NCBI GenBank assembly: GCA_963708545.1
Contig: CAVPUD010000063.1
Coordinates: 1-35,222, forward strand
DNA length: 35,222 bases
Source: Extensimonas sp963708545
GTDB taxonomy: Bacteria; Pseudomonadota; Gammaproteobacteria; Burkholderiales; Burkholderiaceae_C
Direction of reading: 5' to 3'
Shown here: positions 8,266-16,920 of the stretch, piece after piece
Layout: each line of letters begins with the position of its first letter
Numbering within the stretch: position 1 is the stretch's first letter
The notes under the pieces: generated by a model
The model's database searches: none
What the model was told of the DNA's origin: nothing
What the model saw: only the letters and a program-made list of their open reading frames with translations
Translations under genes and position numbers: made by a program

Positions 8266-9027
8266 TCAGCCAAACAGGTCGAGCGCGCGCTGCAGCAGCG
8301 CAAGCAAAGGCTGCTCCAGCATGGGCAGGGTGGCGGCGATGCCCAGCAGCCCGACGCTGAGCGTGACGGGAAAGCCCACGGCAAAGATGTTCATCTGCGG
8401 CGCCACGCGCGAGATGATGCCCATGGCAAGGTTCACGAACAGCAGCAGCGCGACCATGGGCAGCGCGATCCACAGCGCGCTCGAAAACACCGCGGCCCCG
8501 AGCTGCGGCAGCTGTATGGTGGCAAGCGCCTGCAAAAAGCTGCCATCGGCAGGAAAGCGCTCGAAGCTCTTGACCACGGCCATGAGCACGAGCAAATGCC
8601 CGTTGATCACGATGAAGAGCAGCGTCGCAATGTGGCCGAAGAACTGCCCCACGGCGCTCGACTGGGCGTTGCTCGTGGGGTCGAAGAACGAGGCGAAATT
8701 GAGGCCCATTTGCAGACCCACGACCTCGCCCGCAAGCTCTACCGCGGCAAACACCAGGCGCACGGCAAAGCCTATGGCCAAGCCCACGGTGAGCTGCTGC
8801 GCGACGGCGCCCAGCGCCGCGGGCCCCGTGAAGTCTATGCGCGGCTGCTCGGCGAGCACGGCCTGCGCGCACAGCGCCACGAAAAAGGCGAGGCCAATCT
8901 TCACGCGCATGGGGATGGCGCGCATGGAAAACACCGGCGCCACCGAAAACAGCGCGAGCACGCGCAAAAACGGCCACAGCAGCGGCGCGATCCAGGCCAC
9001 GAGCTGGGCTTCGGAGATGGAGATCAT
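8266..9027 (-). CDS. fliR: Flagellar export gate protein FliR
   Basis: FliR is an integral membrane component of the flagellar type III export gate, assembled with FliP and FliQ. The 253-residue protein has about six hydrophobic segments. It carries family sequences such as APVFSMRAIPMRVKIGLAF, GLQMGLNFASFFDP and MGIISRVAPQMNIFAVGFP. It is the last gene of the fliL-R series, starting 24 bases after the fliQ stop. Length and termini are normal and no anomaly is seen. Confidence 0.96.
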   Translation of the reverse strand: MISISEAQLVAWIAPLLWPFLRVLALFSVAPVFSMRAIPMRVKIGLAFFVALCAQAVLAEQPRIDFTGPAALGAVAQQLTVGLAIGFAVRLVFAAVELAGEVVGLQMGLNFASFFDPTSNAQSSAVGQFFGHIATLLFIVINGHLLVLMAVVKSFERFPADGSFLQALATIQLPQLGAAVFSSALWIALPMVALLLFVNLAMGIISRVAPQMNIFAVGFPVTLSVGLLGIAATLPMLEQPLLALLQRALDLFG

Positions 9028-9051
9028 GGCTTGCCGGGCGGCCTGGTCAAC

Positions 9052-9321
9052 CTAACCCACCGCGCCGGGGATGGCCTCCAGCGTGCGGCGGATGTAGTCC
9101 ACCAGCGTGCTGAGCATCCAGGGGCCTGCCAGCGCGAACACGAGCACCGCGGCGATGAGCTTGGGCACGAAGGCGAGCGTGGCCTCGTTGATCTGCGTGA
9201 CGGCCTGGAAGATGCTCACGAGCAGGCCCACGGCCAGCACTGCGCCAAGCACCGGCATGGCGATCATGAGCAGCTGCATCATGGCCTCCTGGCCCATGGT
9301 GAGGACGGTTTGGGCGTTCAT
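9052..9321 (-). CDS. fliQ: Flagellar export gate protein FliQ
   Basis: Exactly 89 residues, the standard FliQ length, with two transmembrane helices forming a hairpin. Typical residues include VGLLVSIFQAVTQINEATL and FVPKLIAAV, which contribute to the export gate helical assembly with FliP and FliR. The ATG at 9321 lies 20 bases after the fliP stop. No strong ribosome site is visible, suggesting translation coupled to fliP. Confidence 0.96.
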   Translation of the reverse strand: MNAQTVLTMGQEAMMQLLMIAMPVLGAVLAVGLLVSIFQAVTQINEATLAFVPKLIAAVLVFALAGPWMLSTLVDYIRRTLEAIPGAVG

Positions 9322-9341
9322 GGGTGACAGTGATAAGAGGC

Positions 9342-10118
9342 TCAAGTCACGAAGCTCGCGGCGAGCGAGCCTATGAGCAGGTTCCAGCCGTCGGCGAGCA
9401 CGAACAGCATGAGCTTGAACGGCAGCGCCACGAGCACGGGCGAGAGCATCATCATGCCCAGCGACATGAGGATGCTCGAGACCACCATGTCGATCACGAG
9501 GAAGGGGATGAACACCATGAAGCCGATCTGGAACGCCGTCTTGAGTTCGCTGGTCACGAACGCCGGCACCAGCACGCGCAGCGGCGCGGTCTCGGCGGTG
9601 GTCTTGGCGTCGAGCTTGGCCAGGCGCGCGAACAGCGCAAAGTCGGACTGGCGCGTCTGTCGGAGCATGAAGCCGCGCAGCGGCGCCTCGGCCTTGTCGA
9701 GTGCCTGCTCGAAGTTCAGCGTGCTCTTGGTGTAGGGCAGGTAGGCGTCCTGATAGACGCGCTCGAGCGTCGGCCCCATGACGAAAAAGGTGAGGAACAG
9801 CGACAGCCCGATGATGACCTGGTTGGGCGGCGCCGCCTGCGTGCCCAGCGCCTGGCGCAGCAGCGACAGCACGATCACGATGCGCGTGAACGCGGTCATC
9901 ATGAGCAGCACCGCGGGCAAAAAGGACAGCGCGGTGAAAAACAGCAGCGTCTGGATGGGCACGGAGTAGCTCGTGCCCGCGCTGCCGCTGCCCACGAGCA
10001 GGGGCAGCGTGCCGGGCGTCTGCGCGAGCGCGGGTAATTGCACGAGCAGCACGCCTGCGAGCGCCAGCACGGCGCGGCGCGCTACCGTTTGCCACTTTGG
10101 GCTTGCGCGCTCAGCCAT
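9342..10118 (-). CDS. fliP: Flagellar export gate protein FliP
   Basis: FliP is the core pore subunit of the flagellar export gate. The 258-residue protein begins with a signal-like hydrophobic segment ending near QLPALAQ, as in other FliP proteins with a cleaved leader. Conserved blocks follow: MMTAFTRIVIVLSLLRQALG, LFLTFFVMGPT, LVPAFVTSELKTAFQIGF and IDMVVSSILMSLGMMM. Its ATG (10118) lies inside the fliO end (overlap of 8 bases), implying coupled translation. Confidence 0.96.
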   Translation of the reverse strand: MAERASPKWQTVARRAVLALAGVLLVQLPALAQTPGTLPLLVGSGSAGTSYSVPIQTLLFFTALSFLPAVLLMMTAFTRIVIVLSLLRQALGTQAAPPNQVIIGLSLFLTFFVMGPTLERVYQDAYLPYTKSTLNFEQALDKAEAPLRGFMLRQTRQSDFALFARLAKLDAKTTAETAPLRVLVPAFVTSELKTAFQIGFMVFIPFLVIDMVVSSILMSLGMMMLSPVLVALPFKLMLFVLADGWNLLIGSLAASFVT

Positions 10119-10539
10119 GCCCGCCCTTGCCCTGCGTGGGTTGCGCCTGCGCCATGGCCTGCGCGAACGCGGCCGCGCCGGGGTCCATCCCCGGTGCGGG
10201 GCTCGGTGCCGATACCCGAGCGCCAAATGCGTCTGGCAGCGGCACAGGCCCGGCTTTGGCTTGCGCGCCAGCGCCGGGCTGCAGCACATGCAGGCAGCTG
10301 ATGTGCTGCGCCGTGACGCCGAGCACGAGCCAGCTGCGCGCGCCCTCGGGGCCGACTTCGACAGTAAGCACGCGCTGCTGCGGCCCCACGGCCACGGCCG
10401 CAAGCACGCGCACGCCAGCCCCGGCCGCACCCGTATCGGCGAGCCGCCGCTGCTGCAGGCGCCGCACGAGCCAGGGCAGCAGCGCGAGCGCGCCCACGAA
10501 CAGCACCAGCAGTGCGAGTGTCTGGCTCATGTTGGCCAT
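10111..10539 (-). CDS. fliO: Flagellar biosynthesis protein FliO
   Basis: FliO is a small membrane protein that helps FliP oligomerise during export-gate assembly. It has one N-terminal transmembrane helix (about 5-24), then a basic stretch (RRLQQRR) and a FliO-type domain with VGPQQRVLTVEVG and WLVLGVTAQHISCLHVL. The tail is Ala/Pro/Gln-rich and likely disordered. The ATG at 10539 has a GGAAGG ribosome site seven bases upstream. FliO sequences are divergent, so position between fliN and fliP supports the call. Confidence 0.9.
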   Translation of the reverse strand: MANMSQTLALLVLFVGALALLPWLVRRLQQRRLADTGAAGAGVRVLAAVAVGPQQRVLTVEVGPEGARSWLVLGVTAQHISCLHVLQPGAGAQAKAGPVPLPDAFGARVSAPSPAPGMDPGAAAFAQAMAQAQPTQGKGGHG

Positions 10540-10557
10540 GTCGCTACCTTCCTGGGC

Positions 10558-11001
10558 TCAGCCGCGGCTGAGTCGGCGCAGGCGCTCGGACGGCGTGACC
10601 ACGTCGGTCAGGCGGATGCCGAACTTGTCGTTCACCACCACGACCTCGCCCTGGGCGATTAGGTAGCCGTTGACCAGCACGTCCATGGGTTCGCCCGCGA
10701 GCGCGTCGAGCTCGACCACCGAGCCCTGCGCGAGCTGCAGGATGTATTTGATCGGCACCTTGGTGCGCCCCAGTTCGACCGAGAGCTGCACGGGGATGTC
10801 GAGCACGCGGCTGATGTCGCCCACGGGCGGCTCGGCGGCGGCGCTCGCGGGGTGCACGGGCTCGCCCGAGAGCGGCCCGCCCTGCTCGGCGTCGTGCGGA
10901 TTTTGGTCCGCGGCTTTTTGTTCCTCGAGCGCCTGCGCCCAGTCGGCAAACGCGTCTTCGTCGCCTGCGGCGCTGTGTTCGGGGTTGTTTTCAGTGGCCA
11001 T
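10558..11001 (-). CDS. fliN: Flagellar motor switch protein FliN
   Basis: FliN is the abundant C-ring subunit at the base of the rotor. The 147-residue protein has an acidic, low-complexity N-terminal part (about 1-60). A SpoA domain follows with VLDIPVQLSVELGRTKVPIK, VNGYLIAQGEVVVVNDKFG and RLTDVV. The ATG at 11001 overlaps the fliM end by 11 bases and is preceded by GGGAG. The extended acidic N-terminus is usual in Burkholderiales FliN. Confidence 0.95.
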   Translation of the reverse strand: MATENNPEHSAAGDEDAFADWAQALEEQKAADQNPHDAEQGGPLSGEPVHPASAAAEPPVGDISRVLDIPVQLSVELGRTKVPIKYILQLAQGSVVELDALAGEPMDVLVNGYLIAQGEVVVVNDKFGIRLTDVVTPSERLRRLSRG

Positions 11002-11995
11002 GTCTTTCTCCCATCCAGCCCGCATCAGACTTGTGCAGGGACTCTTCGATGCGGATCGCGTATTTGGCGTTGTGCGTGCCGTACTGGCATTCGAACAGCG
11101 GCACGCCATCGACCGAAGCCTGGATGCGCGGCTGGCGGTCGAGTTCGATGAAGTCGCCCGGTTTCATCGCGAGCAGTTGCTCCACGGTGAGCTCGGTGCG
11201 CGCGAGCTCGGCCACGAGTGTGACCTCGGCGGCCTGGATCTCGCGCGAGAGCACCTTGACCCAGCGCCGGTCGACCTCGATCGAGTCGCCCTGCGTCGAG
11301 GAGTAGAGGATGTCGCGTATGGGTTCGAGCGTGGCATAGGGCATGCAGATGTGGATGGCGCCCGCGAGCTCGCCGATTTCGAGCTGGAACGCCGTGGACA
11401 CGACGATTTCGCTGGGCGTGGCGATATTGGCGAACTGCGGCTGCATTTCCGAGCGCTGGTAGCTGAGCTCGAGCGGATAAATGCCTTGCCAGGCCTTTTT
11501 GTATTCGGCGCTGATCACGTCGACGAGGCGCTGGATCACGCGCTGCTCGGTGGGCGAGAAGTCGCGCCCCTCGATGCGCGTCTGAAAGCGCCCCACGCCG
11601 CCGTACAAGGTGTCGATGATGCCGAACACGATGGACGGCTCGCACACGATCAGACCGCTGCCGCGCAAGGGGCGCACGGCCATGAGGTTGAAGTTGGTGG
11701 GCACCACGAGCTCGCGCAAAAACGCGCTATAGCGCTGCACCGCCACGGTGCCCACGGAAATTTCGGGACTGCGGCGGATGAAGTTGAACAGGCCGATGCG
11801 GAAATTGCGCGCGAAGCGCTCGTTGACGATCTCCATCGTGGGCATGCGCCCGCGCACGATGCGCTCCTGGCTCGCGAGGTCGTAATTGCGCACGCCGCCG
11901 GTTTCGACCGTTTCCTTCGCGGCCTTCTGGCTCTCGCCCGTGACGCCCTCGAGCAAGGCATCGACTTCTTCTTGGGACAGAAATGCTTCGCTCAT
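10991..11995 (-). CDS. fliM: Flagellar motor switch protein FliM
   Basis: FliM links FliG to FliN in the C-ring and binds phosphorylated CheY through its N-terminal peptide, here SEAFLSQEEVDALLEGV. The middle CheC-like domain contains LYGGVGRFQTRIEGRDFSP. The C-terminal SpoA domain has LSREIQAAEVTLVAEL and PGDFIELDRQP. The 334-residue length is normal. The start lies 17 bases after the fliL stop. Confidence 0.96.
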   Translation of the reverse strand: MSEAFLSQEEVDALLEGVTGESQKAAKETVETGGVRNYDLASQERIVRGRMPTMEIVNERFARNFRIGLFNFIRRSPEISVGTVAVQRYSAFLRELVVPTNFNLMAVRPLRGSGLIVCEPSIVFGIIDTLYGGVGRFQTRIEGRDFSPTEQRVIQRLVDVISAEYKKAWQGIYPLELSYQRSEMQPQFANIATPSEIVVSTAFQLEIGELAGAIHICMPYATLEPIRDILYSSTQGDSIEVDRRWVKVLSREIQAAEVTLVAELARTELTVEQLLAMKPGDFIELDRQPRIQASVDGVPLFECQYGTHNAKYAIRIEESLHKSDAGWMGERHGH

Positions 11996-12012
11996 GCGCG
12001 CTCCTTGCCCGG

Positions 12013-12570
12013 CTATTGGATGATGAAGCTCGAGAACAGCACGCGCCGCACCGGGCTGTCGGCGCTGCCATGCCCGTCGCGCGCCGCACTCGCGCCTTTT
12101 TCGGGCACCGCGTAACCGAGCGGGCGCGAAACTTCGCGACGGATGTCCTCCGCCAAAGCCTCCTTGCCTTCGCGCCGCAACAAGTCTTCGGAGGTACGCT
12201 GCGAAATCAGCATGAGGATGGCGTTGCGTATGGTGGGCAGGTATTGCTTGACCTGATCGGATGCCTTGGCATCAGACAATTCCAAGGTGATGCCGATCTG
12301 CGCGAAACGGTCGCCCCCAGGGTCGGCCAGGTTGACCACCATGTTGTCGAGCGGCAGGTAGGTGGGCGGCACAGCCGGCTCCGCAGGCGCAGCGGCCTCG
12401 GCATCGTCGTCGAGCGCGGCATGTGAGCGCTGGTACACGAACCACGCCGCAGCGCCGCCACCTGCGGCGAGCAGCACGAGCACCACGGCAAGGACGATGA
12501 CCAGCCGTTTCTTGCTTTTGGCCGGCGCTGCAGGGGCTGCGGGCGCCGCTGCGGGAGAAGGGGGAGGCAC
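12013..12570 (-). CDS. fliL: Flagellar basal-body protein FliL
   Basis: FliL is an inner-membrane protein that associates with the stator and supports motor torque. An Ala/Pro-rich cytoplasmic start is followed by a Lys cluster (KSKKR) and one transmembrane helix (LVIVLAVVLVLLAAGGGAAA). The periplasmic domain contains PLDNMVVNLAD and the ending VRRVLFSSFIIQ. I chose the GTG at 12570, which has GAGGA about nine bases upstream and gives 185 residues. The frame stays open to an ATG at 12645, but that would add an unconserved leader. It is the first gene of the fliL-R run. Confidence 0.92.
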   Translation of the reverse strand: MPPPSPAAAPAAPAAPAKSKKRLVIVLAVVLVLLAAGGGAAAWFVYQRSHAALDDDAEAAAPAEPAVPPTYLPLDNMVVNLADPGGDRFAQIGITLELSDAKASDQVKQYLPTIRNAILMLISQRTSEDLLRREGKEALAEDIRREVSRPLGYAVPEKGASAARDGHGSADSPVRRVLFSSFIIQ

Positions 12571-12884
12571 GTTCGGATTCCTCGTGGGATTGCGTTCGGC
12601 GGGGAGGTCGGGCAACAGCTCTGCGCAAAGCAGCAGTGGGGCCATTATGGGCGGCCGGGCCTCGGATCATAGCCAGAATAGCGGCGGGAAAATGGCGGAA
12701 AACGGCGCATCCGCGCGGCTGCCGCAGGTGCCGGGAATGCGCCCCTGGCCACTTCGGACGCGATCGCGAACGCCATGCCTGGGCTATCGAAAACAATAGC
12801 TATGAGCGCTTGATAGGTCTGCGTGAACGGCATAAAAGGCATATGATCCTCGGGCATCTGCGGCCCCCAAGCGGGGCAGGGAAC
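12571..12884. other. Gap between fliK and fliL
   Basis: A 314-base non-coding interval that separates fliF-K from fliL-R. It holds a copy of the interspersed repeat (about 12791-12846). On the minus strand, a TATGAT (12671-12666) sits about 100 bases before the fliL start and could be a -10 element, but no convincing -35 is seen. FlhDC-dependent class II promoters often lack one. I see no coding gene and no clear intrinsic terminator after fliK. Confidence 0.5.
12791..12846 (+). repeat. Interspersed repeat copy between fliK and fliL
   Basis: The + strand shows AATAGCTATGAGCGCTTGAT, then AGGTCTGCGTGAACGGC and ATAAAAGGC. This is the same layout as the SDR-gene copy read on the minus strand (GATAGCTGCTAGCGC, AAGCGCTAGAGGCC, AAAATGGC). 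The central spacer is in the opposite sense. This is the only non-coding copy in the window. Confidence 0.5.
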
Positions 12885-14207
12885 TCAGGCGAACACGTCC
12901 AGCGCGCGCCGCACGTCCACGCCCGCGCGCAGCCCGGAGCCCGTGTCCGCAGGCGCCGCCACGACCAGCCCCTGCGCGCGGCCTTGCCGCCCTGGCGCCG
13001 GCGGCTCCTGCGCCTGCCCGCCACCAGCCTGCCCCTGGCCCTGCGCCGTGGTGCCCACGCTCGTGCCCGTGAGCACCAGCCCCTGGCCCTGCAGCAGCTC
13101 ACGCAGTTGCGCCATGTTCGCATCGAGCAGCGCGCGCGCCTGCGCCTGGTCGGTCATGAAGTGCACGCGCGCTTCGTTGCCGGTGAGGGACACGCTGACC
13201 TGCACCGCCTGGCCGCCCTGATCGACGGTCATCTCGGCGTTCTGCGTCGTCTGGTGCACCCAGTAGCTGATCTGCTGCGCGAGCCGCTCTTCGGCCCCGG
13301 CCTGCGCCGGGTCGGCGAGCACGGCGCTGGCATTGGCTGCGCCGGCGGCCTGCTGCAGCGTCGCCGCGAAGGTGCCGCCGCCGGCTGCGGGTACGACTGG
13401 CGAAGCGGCGCCGCCGTCACCCGCGCGGCCCTTGGCGCGCAAGCCATCGCCTGCCGCGCCCCCGGTCGCTGCGCTGGCAGCGGCAATGAGCGCATCCCGC
13501 GCTGCGGCCTGCGTCGTCGCTGGCGTCGTCTGCAAGGTGGCCGATGGCGGGTCGCTGCGCGGCGCAGCGTCGGCACCACCGCGCGTGCTGGCGCTGGCGG
13601 CATCGGTTTGCGCGGCCTGCTGGCCAGCGGCGGCCAGCACGTCCGCCCCGTTGTGGCCGCCCTGCGCCGCGGTTGCGCCGGGTGCCGCTGCGGCTTGCGC
13701 CGCCGCGCTGTCCACAAGGCCCGCCTGCGCCTGCGCGGCGCTGCGCGCCAGGGTACGGCGCAAGGCCACCCCGGCCTGCGGCCCTTGCTGCCCAGAGGCG
13801 GCGGGCGGGTCGGTGCCGGTGCCGACCTTTTCGGCATCCACCGCGTGGTCGAGCCGTGCCGTCTGCGCGACCAGGCCTGGCACTCCGCCCAACACGCCCT
13901 GCCACGCCGCCAGCGCGGCTGGGTCGGCCATAGCCGCGGCTACGTCCAGGGCGCCAGCGTCTGGCGCCGATGCGCTGTTCGCGGCCATGCCTCCCAGGGC
14001 GTCCTGCCCGAATGCGGGCGTGTCCGCGGGTTGCGCCGCGGCGCCATCCAGCGCGAGCAGCAAGGCCGCAAAGCTGCCAGCGCCCCGCGCGCCCGCCTGC
14101 GTCTGCGTGCCTGCTGCGGCCTTGTCGGAGGTTTTGCCAGGCGAGGGCTGCGCTGGCTGCGGCGCGCTGGCCGGATGCGGGGCGGGGGCGATGCGTGCGT
14201 GTTCCAT
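12885..14207 (-). CDS. fliK: Flagellar hook-length control protein FliK
   Basis: FliK is secreted through the export apparatus, measures hook length and switches substrate specificity from hook to filament. The protein has a long low-complexity Ala/Gln/Gly-rich N-terminal half, expected for this ruler protein. It also has a conserved Flg_hook domain (about residues 310-395) with QNAEMTV, VQVSVSLTGNEARVHFMTD, and LRELLQGQGLVLTGTSVG. An ATG at 14213 lies only two bases from GGAG. The ATG at 14207 has an 8-base spacing, so I prefer it. The gene follows fliJ by 36 bases. FliK is poorly conserved, so context strengthens the call. Confidence 0.9.
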   Translation of the reverse strand: MEHARIAPAPHPASAPQPAQPSPGKTSDKAAAGTQTQAGARGAGSFAALLLALDGAAAQPADTPAFGQDALGGMAANSASAPDAGALDVAAAMADPAALAAWQGVLGGVPGLVAQTARLDHAVDAEKVGTGTDPPAASGQQGPQAGVALRRTLARSAAQAQAGLVDSAAAQAAAAPGATAAQGGHNGADVLAAAGQQAAQTDAASASTRGGADAAPRSDPPSATLQTTPATTQAAARDALIAAASAATGGAAGDGLRAKGRAGDGGAASPVVPAAGGGTFAATLQQAAGAANASAVLADPAQAGAEERLAQQISYWVHQTTQNAEMTVDQGGQAVQVSVSLTGNEARVHFMTDQAQARALLDANMAQLRELLQGQGLVLTGTSVGTTAQGQGQAGGGQAQEPPAPGRQGRAQGLVVAAPADTGSGLRAGVDVRRALDVFA

Positions 14208-14243
14208 GGTCATTGCTCCGTGGGCGGCTTCTATGGCTCGGGT

Positions 14244-14711
14244 TTAGGGGGTGGAAGCCCTCTGCGTGCGCAGGCGGTGTTGCAGCAGGGCGCGTTCGTC
14301 GGTTTGTTTTTGTTCGTGGCGCGCCTGCAATTGCTGCTGCTCGCGCTCTTTATGGGATAGCAGCTTGCGCAAGCTCAGCAAGCGCTGTTCGGCTTTTATA
14401 AGCTGATTTTGCGCCTGCTGCTCGCGCGCGTCGTGGCCCTGCACCACCTGGGTTTGCAGGCCCGCGGCGTGCTGCAGGCGCTCCATGAACTGGTAGTGGT
14501 GGTGCAGCACTTGCGGCTGCAGGCGCGCGTCGGCGCGCGGGCCCCAGCGCGTTTCGGTCTCCTGCGCGTAGGACTGCAGCTGGTCGAGCTGCGCCTGCGC
14601 GGCCTGTTGTGCAGTCTGTGCGCCTTGCAGGCCCTGGCGCGCGGCGTCGCGCTCGCGTTCGGCCATTTCGATGGCGATGCGCAGGGCATTCAAGGTTTGG
14701 ACGTTGCTCAT
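14244..14711 (-). CDS. fliJ: Flagellar export chaperone FliJ
   Basis: The 155-residue protein is almost entirely Gln/Glu/Arg-rich helix, matching the antiparallel coiled coil by which FliJ inserts into the FliI hexamer and activates the export gate. The start MSNVQTLNALRIAIEMAERERD and the repeated QAQLDQLQSY pattern are FliJ-like. The ATG at 14711 is three bases after the fliI stop. No anomaly in length. Confidence 0.92.
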   Translation of the reverse strand: MSNVQTLNALRIAIEMAERERDAARQGLQGAQTAQQAAQAQLDQLQSYAQETETRWGPRADARLQPQVLHHHYQFMERLQHAAGLQTQVVQGHDAREQQAQNQLIKAEQRLLSLRKLLSHKEREQQQLQARHEQKQTDERALLQHRLRTQRASTP

Positions 14712-14714
14712 GAT

Positions 14715-16109
14715 TTAGGCACCCAGCAGCTGCGCCATGGCCTGCACGCTTTGTTCGAGCGTCGCGGCTTCATACATATCCTGCTGCAAAAAAGCCGCCA
14801 ACTGCGGCTGCAGGCGGATCGCTTCGTCGAGCTGCGGGTCGGTGCCGGGCACATAGGCGCCGACCTGGATCAGGTCGCGGCTTTTCTGGTAGCGCGAATA
14901 GAGCGCGCGAAAGCGCCGCGCGAGGTCGAGGTGCGCGCGCGTCACCACGCTGTGCATCACGCGCGAGGCCGATTGCTCGATGTCTATGGCCGGATAGTGC
15001 CCGGCCTCGGCGAGCGCGCGCGCGAGCACGATGTGCCCGTCGAGGATGGCGCGCGCCGCGTCGGCGATCGGGTCCTGCTGGTCGTCGCCCTCGGACAGCA
15101 CGGTGTAGAACGCGGTGATCGAGCCGCACGCCGTGCAGGCCGTTGCCACTGCGCTCGACCAGCTGCGGCAGCTTGGCGAAGCAGCGACGGCGGGTAGCCC
15201 TTGGTGGCCGGCGGCTCGCCGATGGCCAGCGCGATCTCGCGCTGCGCCATCGCGTAGCGCGTCAGCGAATCCATGAGCAGCAGCACGTGCTGGCCGTGGT
15301 CGCGGAAATGCTCGGCGATGACCGTGGCGTAGGCCGCGCCCTGCATGCGCAACAGCGGCGGCGCGTCGGCCGGCGCGGCGACGACCACCGAGCGCGCGCG
15401 GCCTGTCCTCGCCGAGGATGTCCTCGATGAATTCCTTGACCTCGCGGCCGCGCTCGCCGATCAGCCCGACCACGATCACGTCGGCCGCGGTGTAGCGCGC
15501 CATCATGCCCAGCAGCACGCTCTTGCCCACGCCGGAGCCGGCGAACAGGCCGAGGCGCTGACCGCGCCCCACGGTGAGCAGGGCGTTGATCGCGCGCACG
15601 CCGGTGTCGAGCGGCGTGCGCACGGGGTCGCGCTCCATGGCATTGATCTGGCCGCGGCCCAGCGGCACGGCCGCCACCTGCGCGAGCGGCCCGCCATGGT
15701 CCAGCGGCTGGCCTTGCGCATCGACCACGCGCCCGAGCAGGCCCGCACCCATGGGCAGGCGCAGCACGCCGCCGCGCAGCGGCGCGCGCGGCGGCTCGCC
15801 CAGGCGCGGCACGGGCACGTAGGGCGCGGCGGGCACCACGCTGGCCCCGCTCGAAAGCCCCTGGATGTCGCCCGCGGGCATGAGCAGGGCACGGTCGCCC
15901 GCAAAGCCCACGACCTCGGCGAGCACGGCGTCCTGGCCCGGCATTTGCACCGTGCACTGCGCCCCCACGGGCGCGCGGATGCCGCTGGCCTCGAGCACCA
16001 GCCCGGTCAGGCGCGTGAGCGTGCCGCTGCTTTGCAAGGGCAGCTCGGCGCGCGCGCGCGCACGAGCCTCCTGCAAAAAGCGCTCCCAGGCGCCGGGCTC
16101 AATCGCCAT
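14715..16109 (-). CDS. fliI: Flagellum-specific export ATPase FliI, interrupted by three one-base insertions
   Basis: FliI is the hexameric ATPase of the flagellar export apparatus, related to F1-beta. The Walker A (AGSGVGKS, near residue 190-197), VGLIGERGREVKEFIEDILG, LLLMDSLTRYAMAQREI and SEGDDQQDPIADAARAILDG are all present, but not in one frame. Extra bases appear near 15404 (after ILGED), 15184 (in the GYPPS-FAKLPQLVERSGNG region) and 15126 (in LHGVGSITA). Removing each restores the family sequence, and the three together add exactly one codon, so the two ends share a frame. The ATG at 16109 overlaps fliH by 11 bases. The corrected protein has about 463 residues. Sequencing error is more likely than decay because everything around is intact. 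Confidence 0.93.
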   Translation of the reverse strand: MAIEPGAWERFLQEARARARAELPLQSSGTLTRLTGLVLEASGIRAPVGAQCTVQMPGQDAVLAEVVGFAGDRALLMPAGDIQGLSSGASVVPAAPYVPVPRLGEPPRAPLRGGVLRLPMGAGLLGRVVDAQGQPLDHGGPLAQVAAVPLGRGQINAMERDPVRTPLDTGVRAINALLTVGRGQRLGLFAGSGVGKSVLLGMMARYTAADVIVVGLIGERGREVKEFIEDILGEDRPRALGGRRRAGRRAAAVAHAGRGLRHGHRRAFPRPRPARAAAHGFADALRDGAARDRAGHRRAAGHQGLPAVAASPSCRSWSSAVATACTACGSITAFYTVLSEGDDQQDPIADAARAILDGHIVLARALAEAGHYPAIDIEQSASRVMHSVVTRAHLDLARRFRALYSRYQKSRDLIQVGAYVPGTDPQLDEAIRLQPQLAAFLQQDMYEAATLEQSVQAMAQLLGA

Positions 16110-16920
16110 GCCCGGCCTCCATGGCTTGTGGCGCGCTGCGGCCCGCTGCAGGCGTATTGGCCGGCGCATCTGCAGGCGCTGCTGAGGAAGGCGCGGTGGA
16201 GGGCGAGGTCTGCCACGCCGACTCCAGCCCCAGCGCGGCGATGGCGCGCTCCCAGCGTGTTTCGAGGCGCCCGTCGATCACCGTGCCACCCGACTCGACC
16301 TGGCAGCCGCCCGCCGGCACGCTGGCATCGGCCAGCCATTGCACCCCGCTGGCCTGCGCAAAGGCGGCCTGCAGCGCGGGGCCGAGCGCCTCCTTGTCGG
16401 CGGGATGCAGGCGCACCAGCGCGGGGCGACCTTCAGCGAGCAGCTGTTCGACGGCTTCACGCACCACGGGCAGCAGCGCCTGCGCGTCGGTAGCGAGTTC
16501 GCGCCGCACCACCTGGCGTGCGAGCTCGCAGGCCAGCTGCAGCACTTGCTGCGCGAGTTGCTGCTGCAGCGCGTCGAGCGCTTGCTCGAAAGACTGGTGC
16601 AGGGCCTGCAGCCGCTCGGCGGCTTGCTGGCCCTGGTGCGCAATGTAGTCGTCGAGGCGCTGCTGCCATTCGAGGCTGGCTTGCTGGCGGCCTTGCTCCA
16701 TGCCTGCGGCAAGGCCTTGGGCGTAGGCTTCATCGCGCACTTGCTGCAATTGCGCCGCCAGCTCCTCCACCGAAGGCGCGGCCGCTGCAGGCAGTTCGGC
16801 GTCTGCGGGCGGGGCTTGCACGCCCTGCGCGGTCACGGTGCCGAAGGTCCACTGCGTGACGTCGCCCACCTCCTCGCTCGGGATGAAGCGTGCGTAGTGG
16901 CGCGCGTCAGACGAGGGCAT
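16099..16920 (-). CDS. fliH: Flagellar assembly protein FliH (ATPase regulator)
   Basis: FliH dimers hold FliI at the C-ring and restrain its ATPase. The N-terminal start (ARHYARFIPSEE) is typical of beta-proteobacterial FliH. A Gln/Ala-rich coiled coil with GLAAGMEQGRQQ follows. The C-terminal domain has CELARQVVRRELA, VRLHPAD and GGCQVESGGTVIDGRLETRW. The ATG at 16920 has GGAGG eight bases upstream and overlaps fliG by 14 bases; an upstream GTG at 16935 is less likely. The Pro/Ala-rich C-terminal tail (about 40 residues) is longer than in many FliH proteins. Confidence 0.93.
   Translation of the reverse strand: MPSSDARHYARFIPSEEVGDVTQWTFGTVTAQGVQAPPADAELPAAAAPSVEELAAQLQQVRDEAYAQGLAAGMEQGRQQASLEWQQRLDDYIAHQGQQAAERLQALHQSFEQALDALQQQLAQQVLQLACELARQVVRRELATDAQALLPVVREAVEQLLAEGRPALVRLHPADKEALGPALQAAFAQASGVQWLADASVPAGGCQVESGGTVIDGRLETRWERAIAALGLESAWQTSPSTAPSSAAPADAPANTPAAGRSAPQAMEAGHGD

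Noticed and set aside
12571..12645. Longer FliL starting at an ATG at 12645
   Set aside because: The added residues are unlike FliL, and the GTG at 12570 has a reasonable ribosome site.
14378..14412. Possible sixth copy of the interspersed repeat in fliJ (AGCAAGCGCTG near AGCTGATTTT)
   Set aside because: Only short pieces match, and the encoded residues are ordinary FliJ coiled coil with no length change.
15126..15404. Programmed frameshifting in fliI
   Set aside because: There are three separate sites, none with a slippery heptamer, and all are insertions relative to the conserved protein; error or mutation is simpler.
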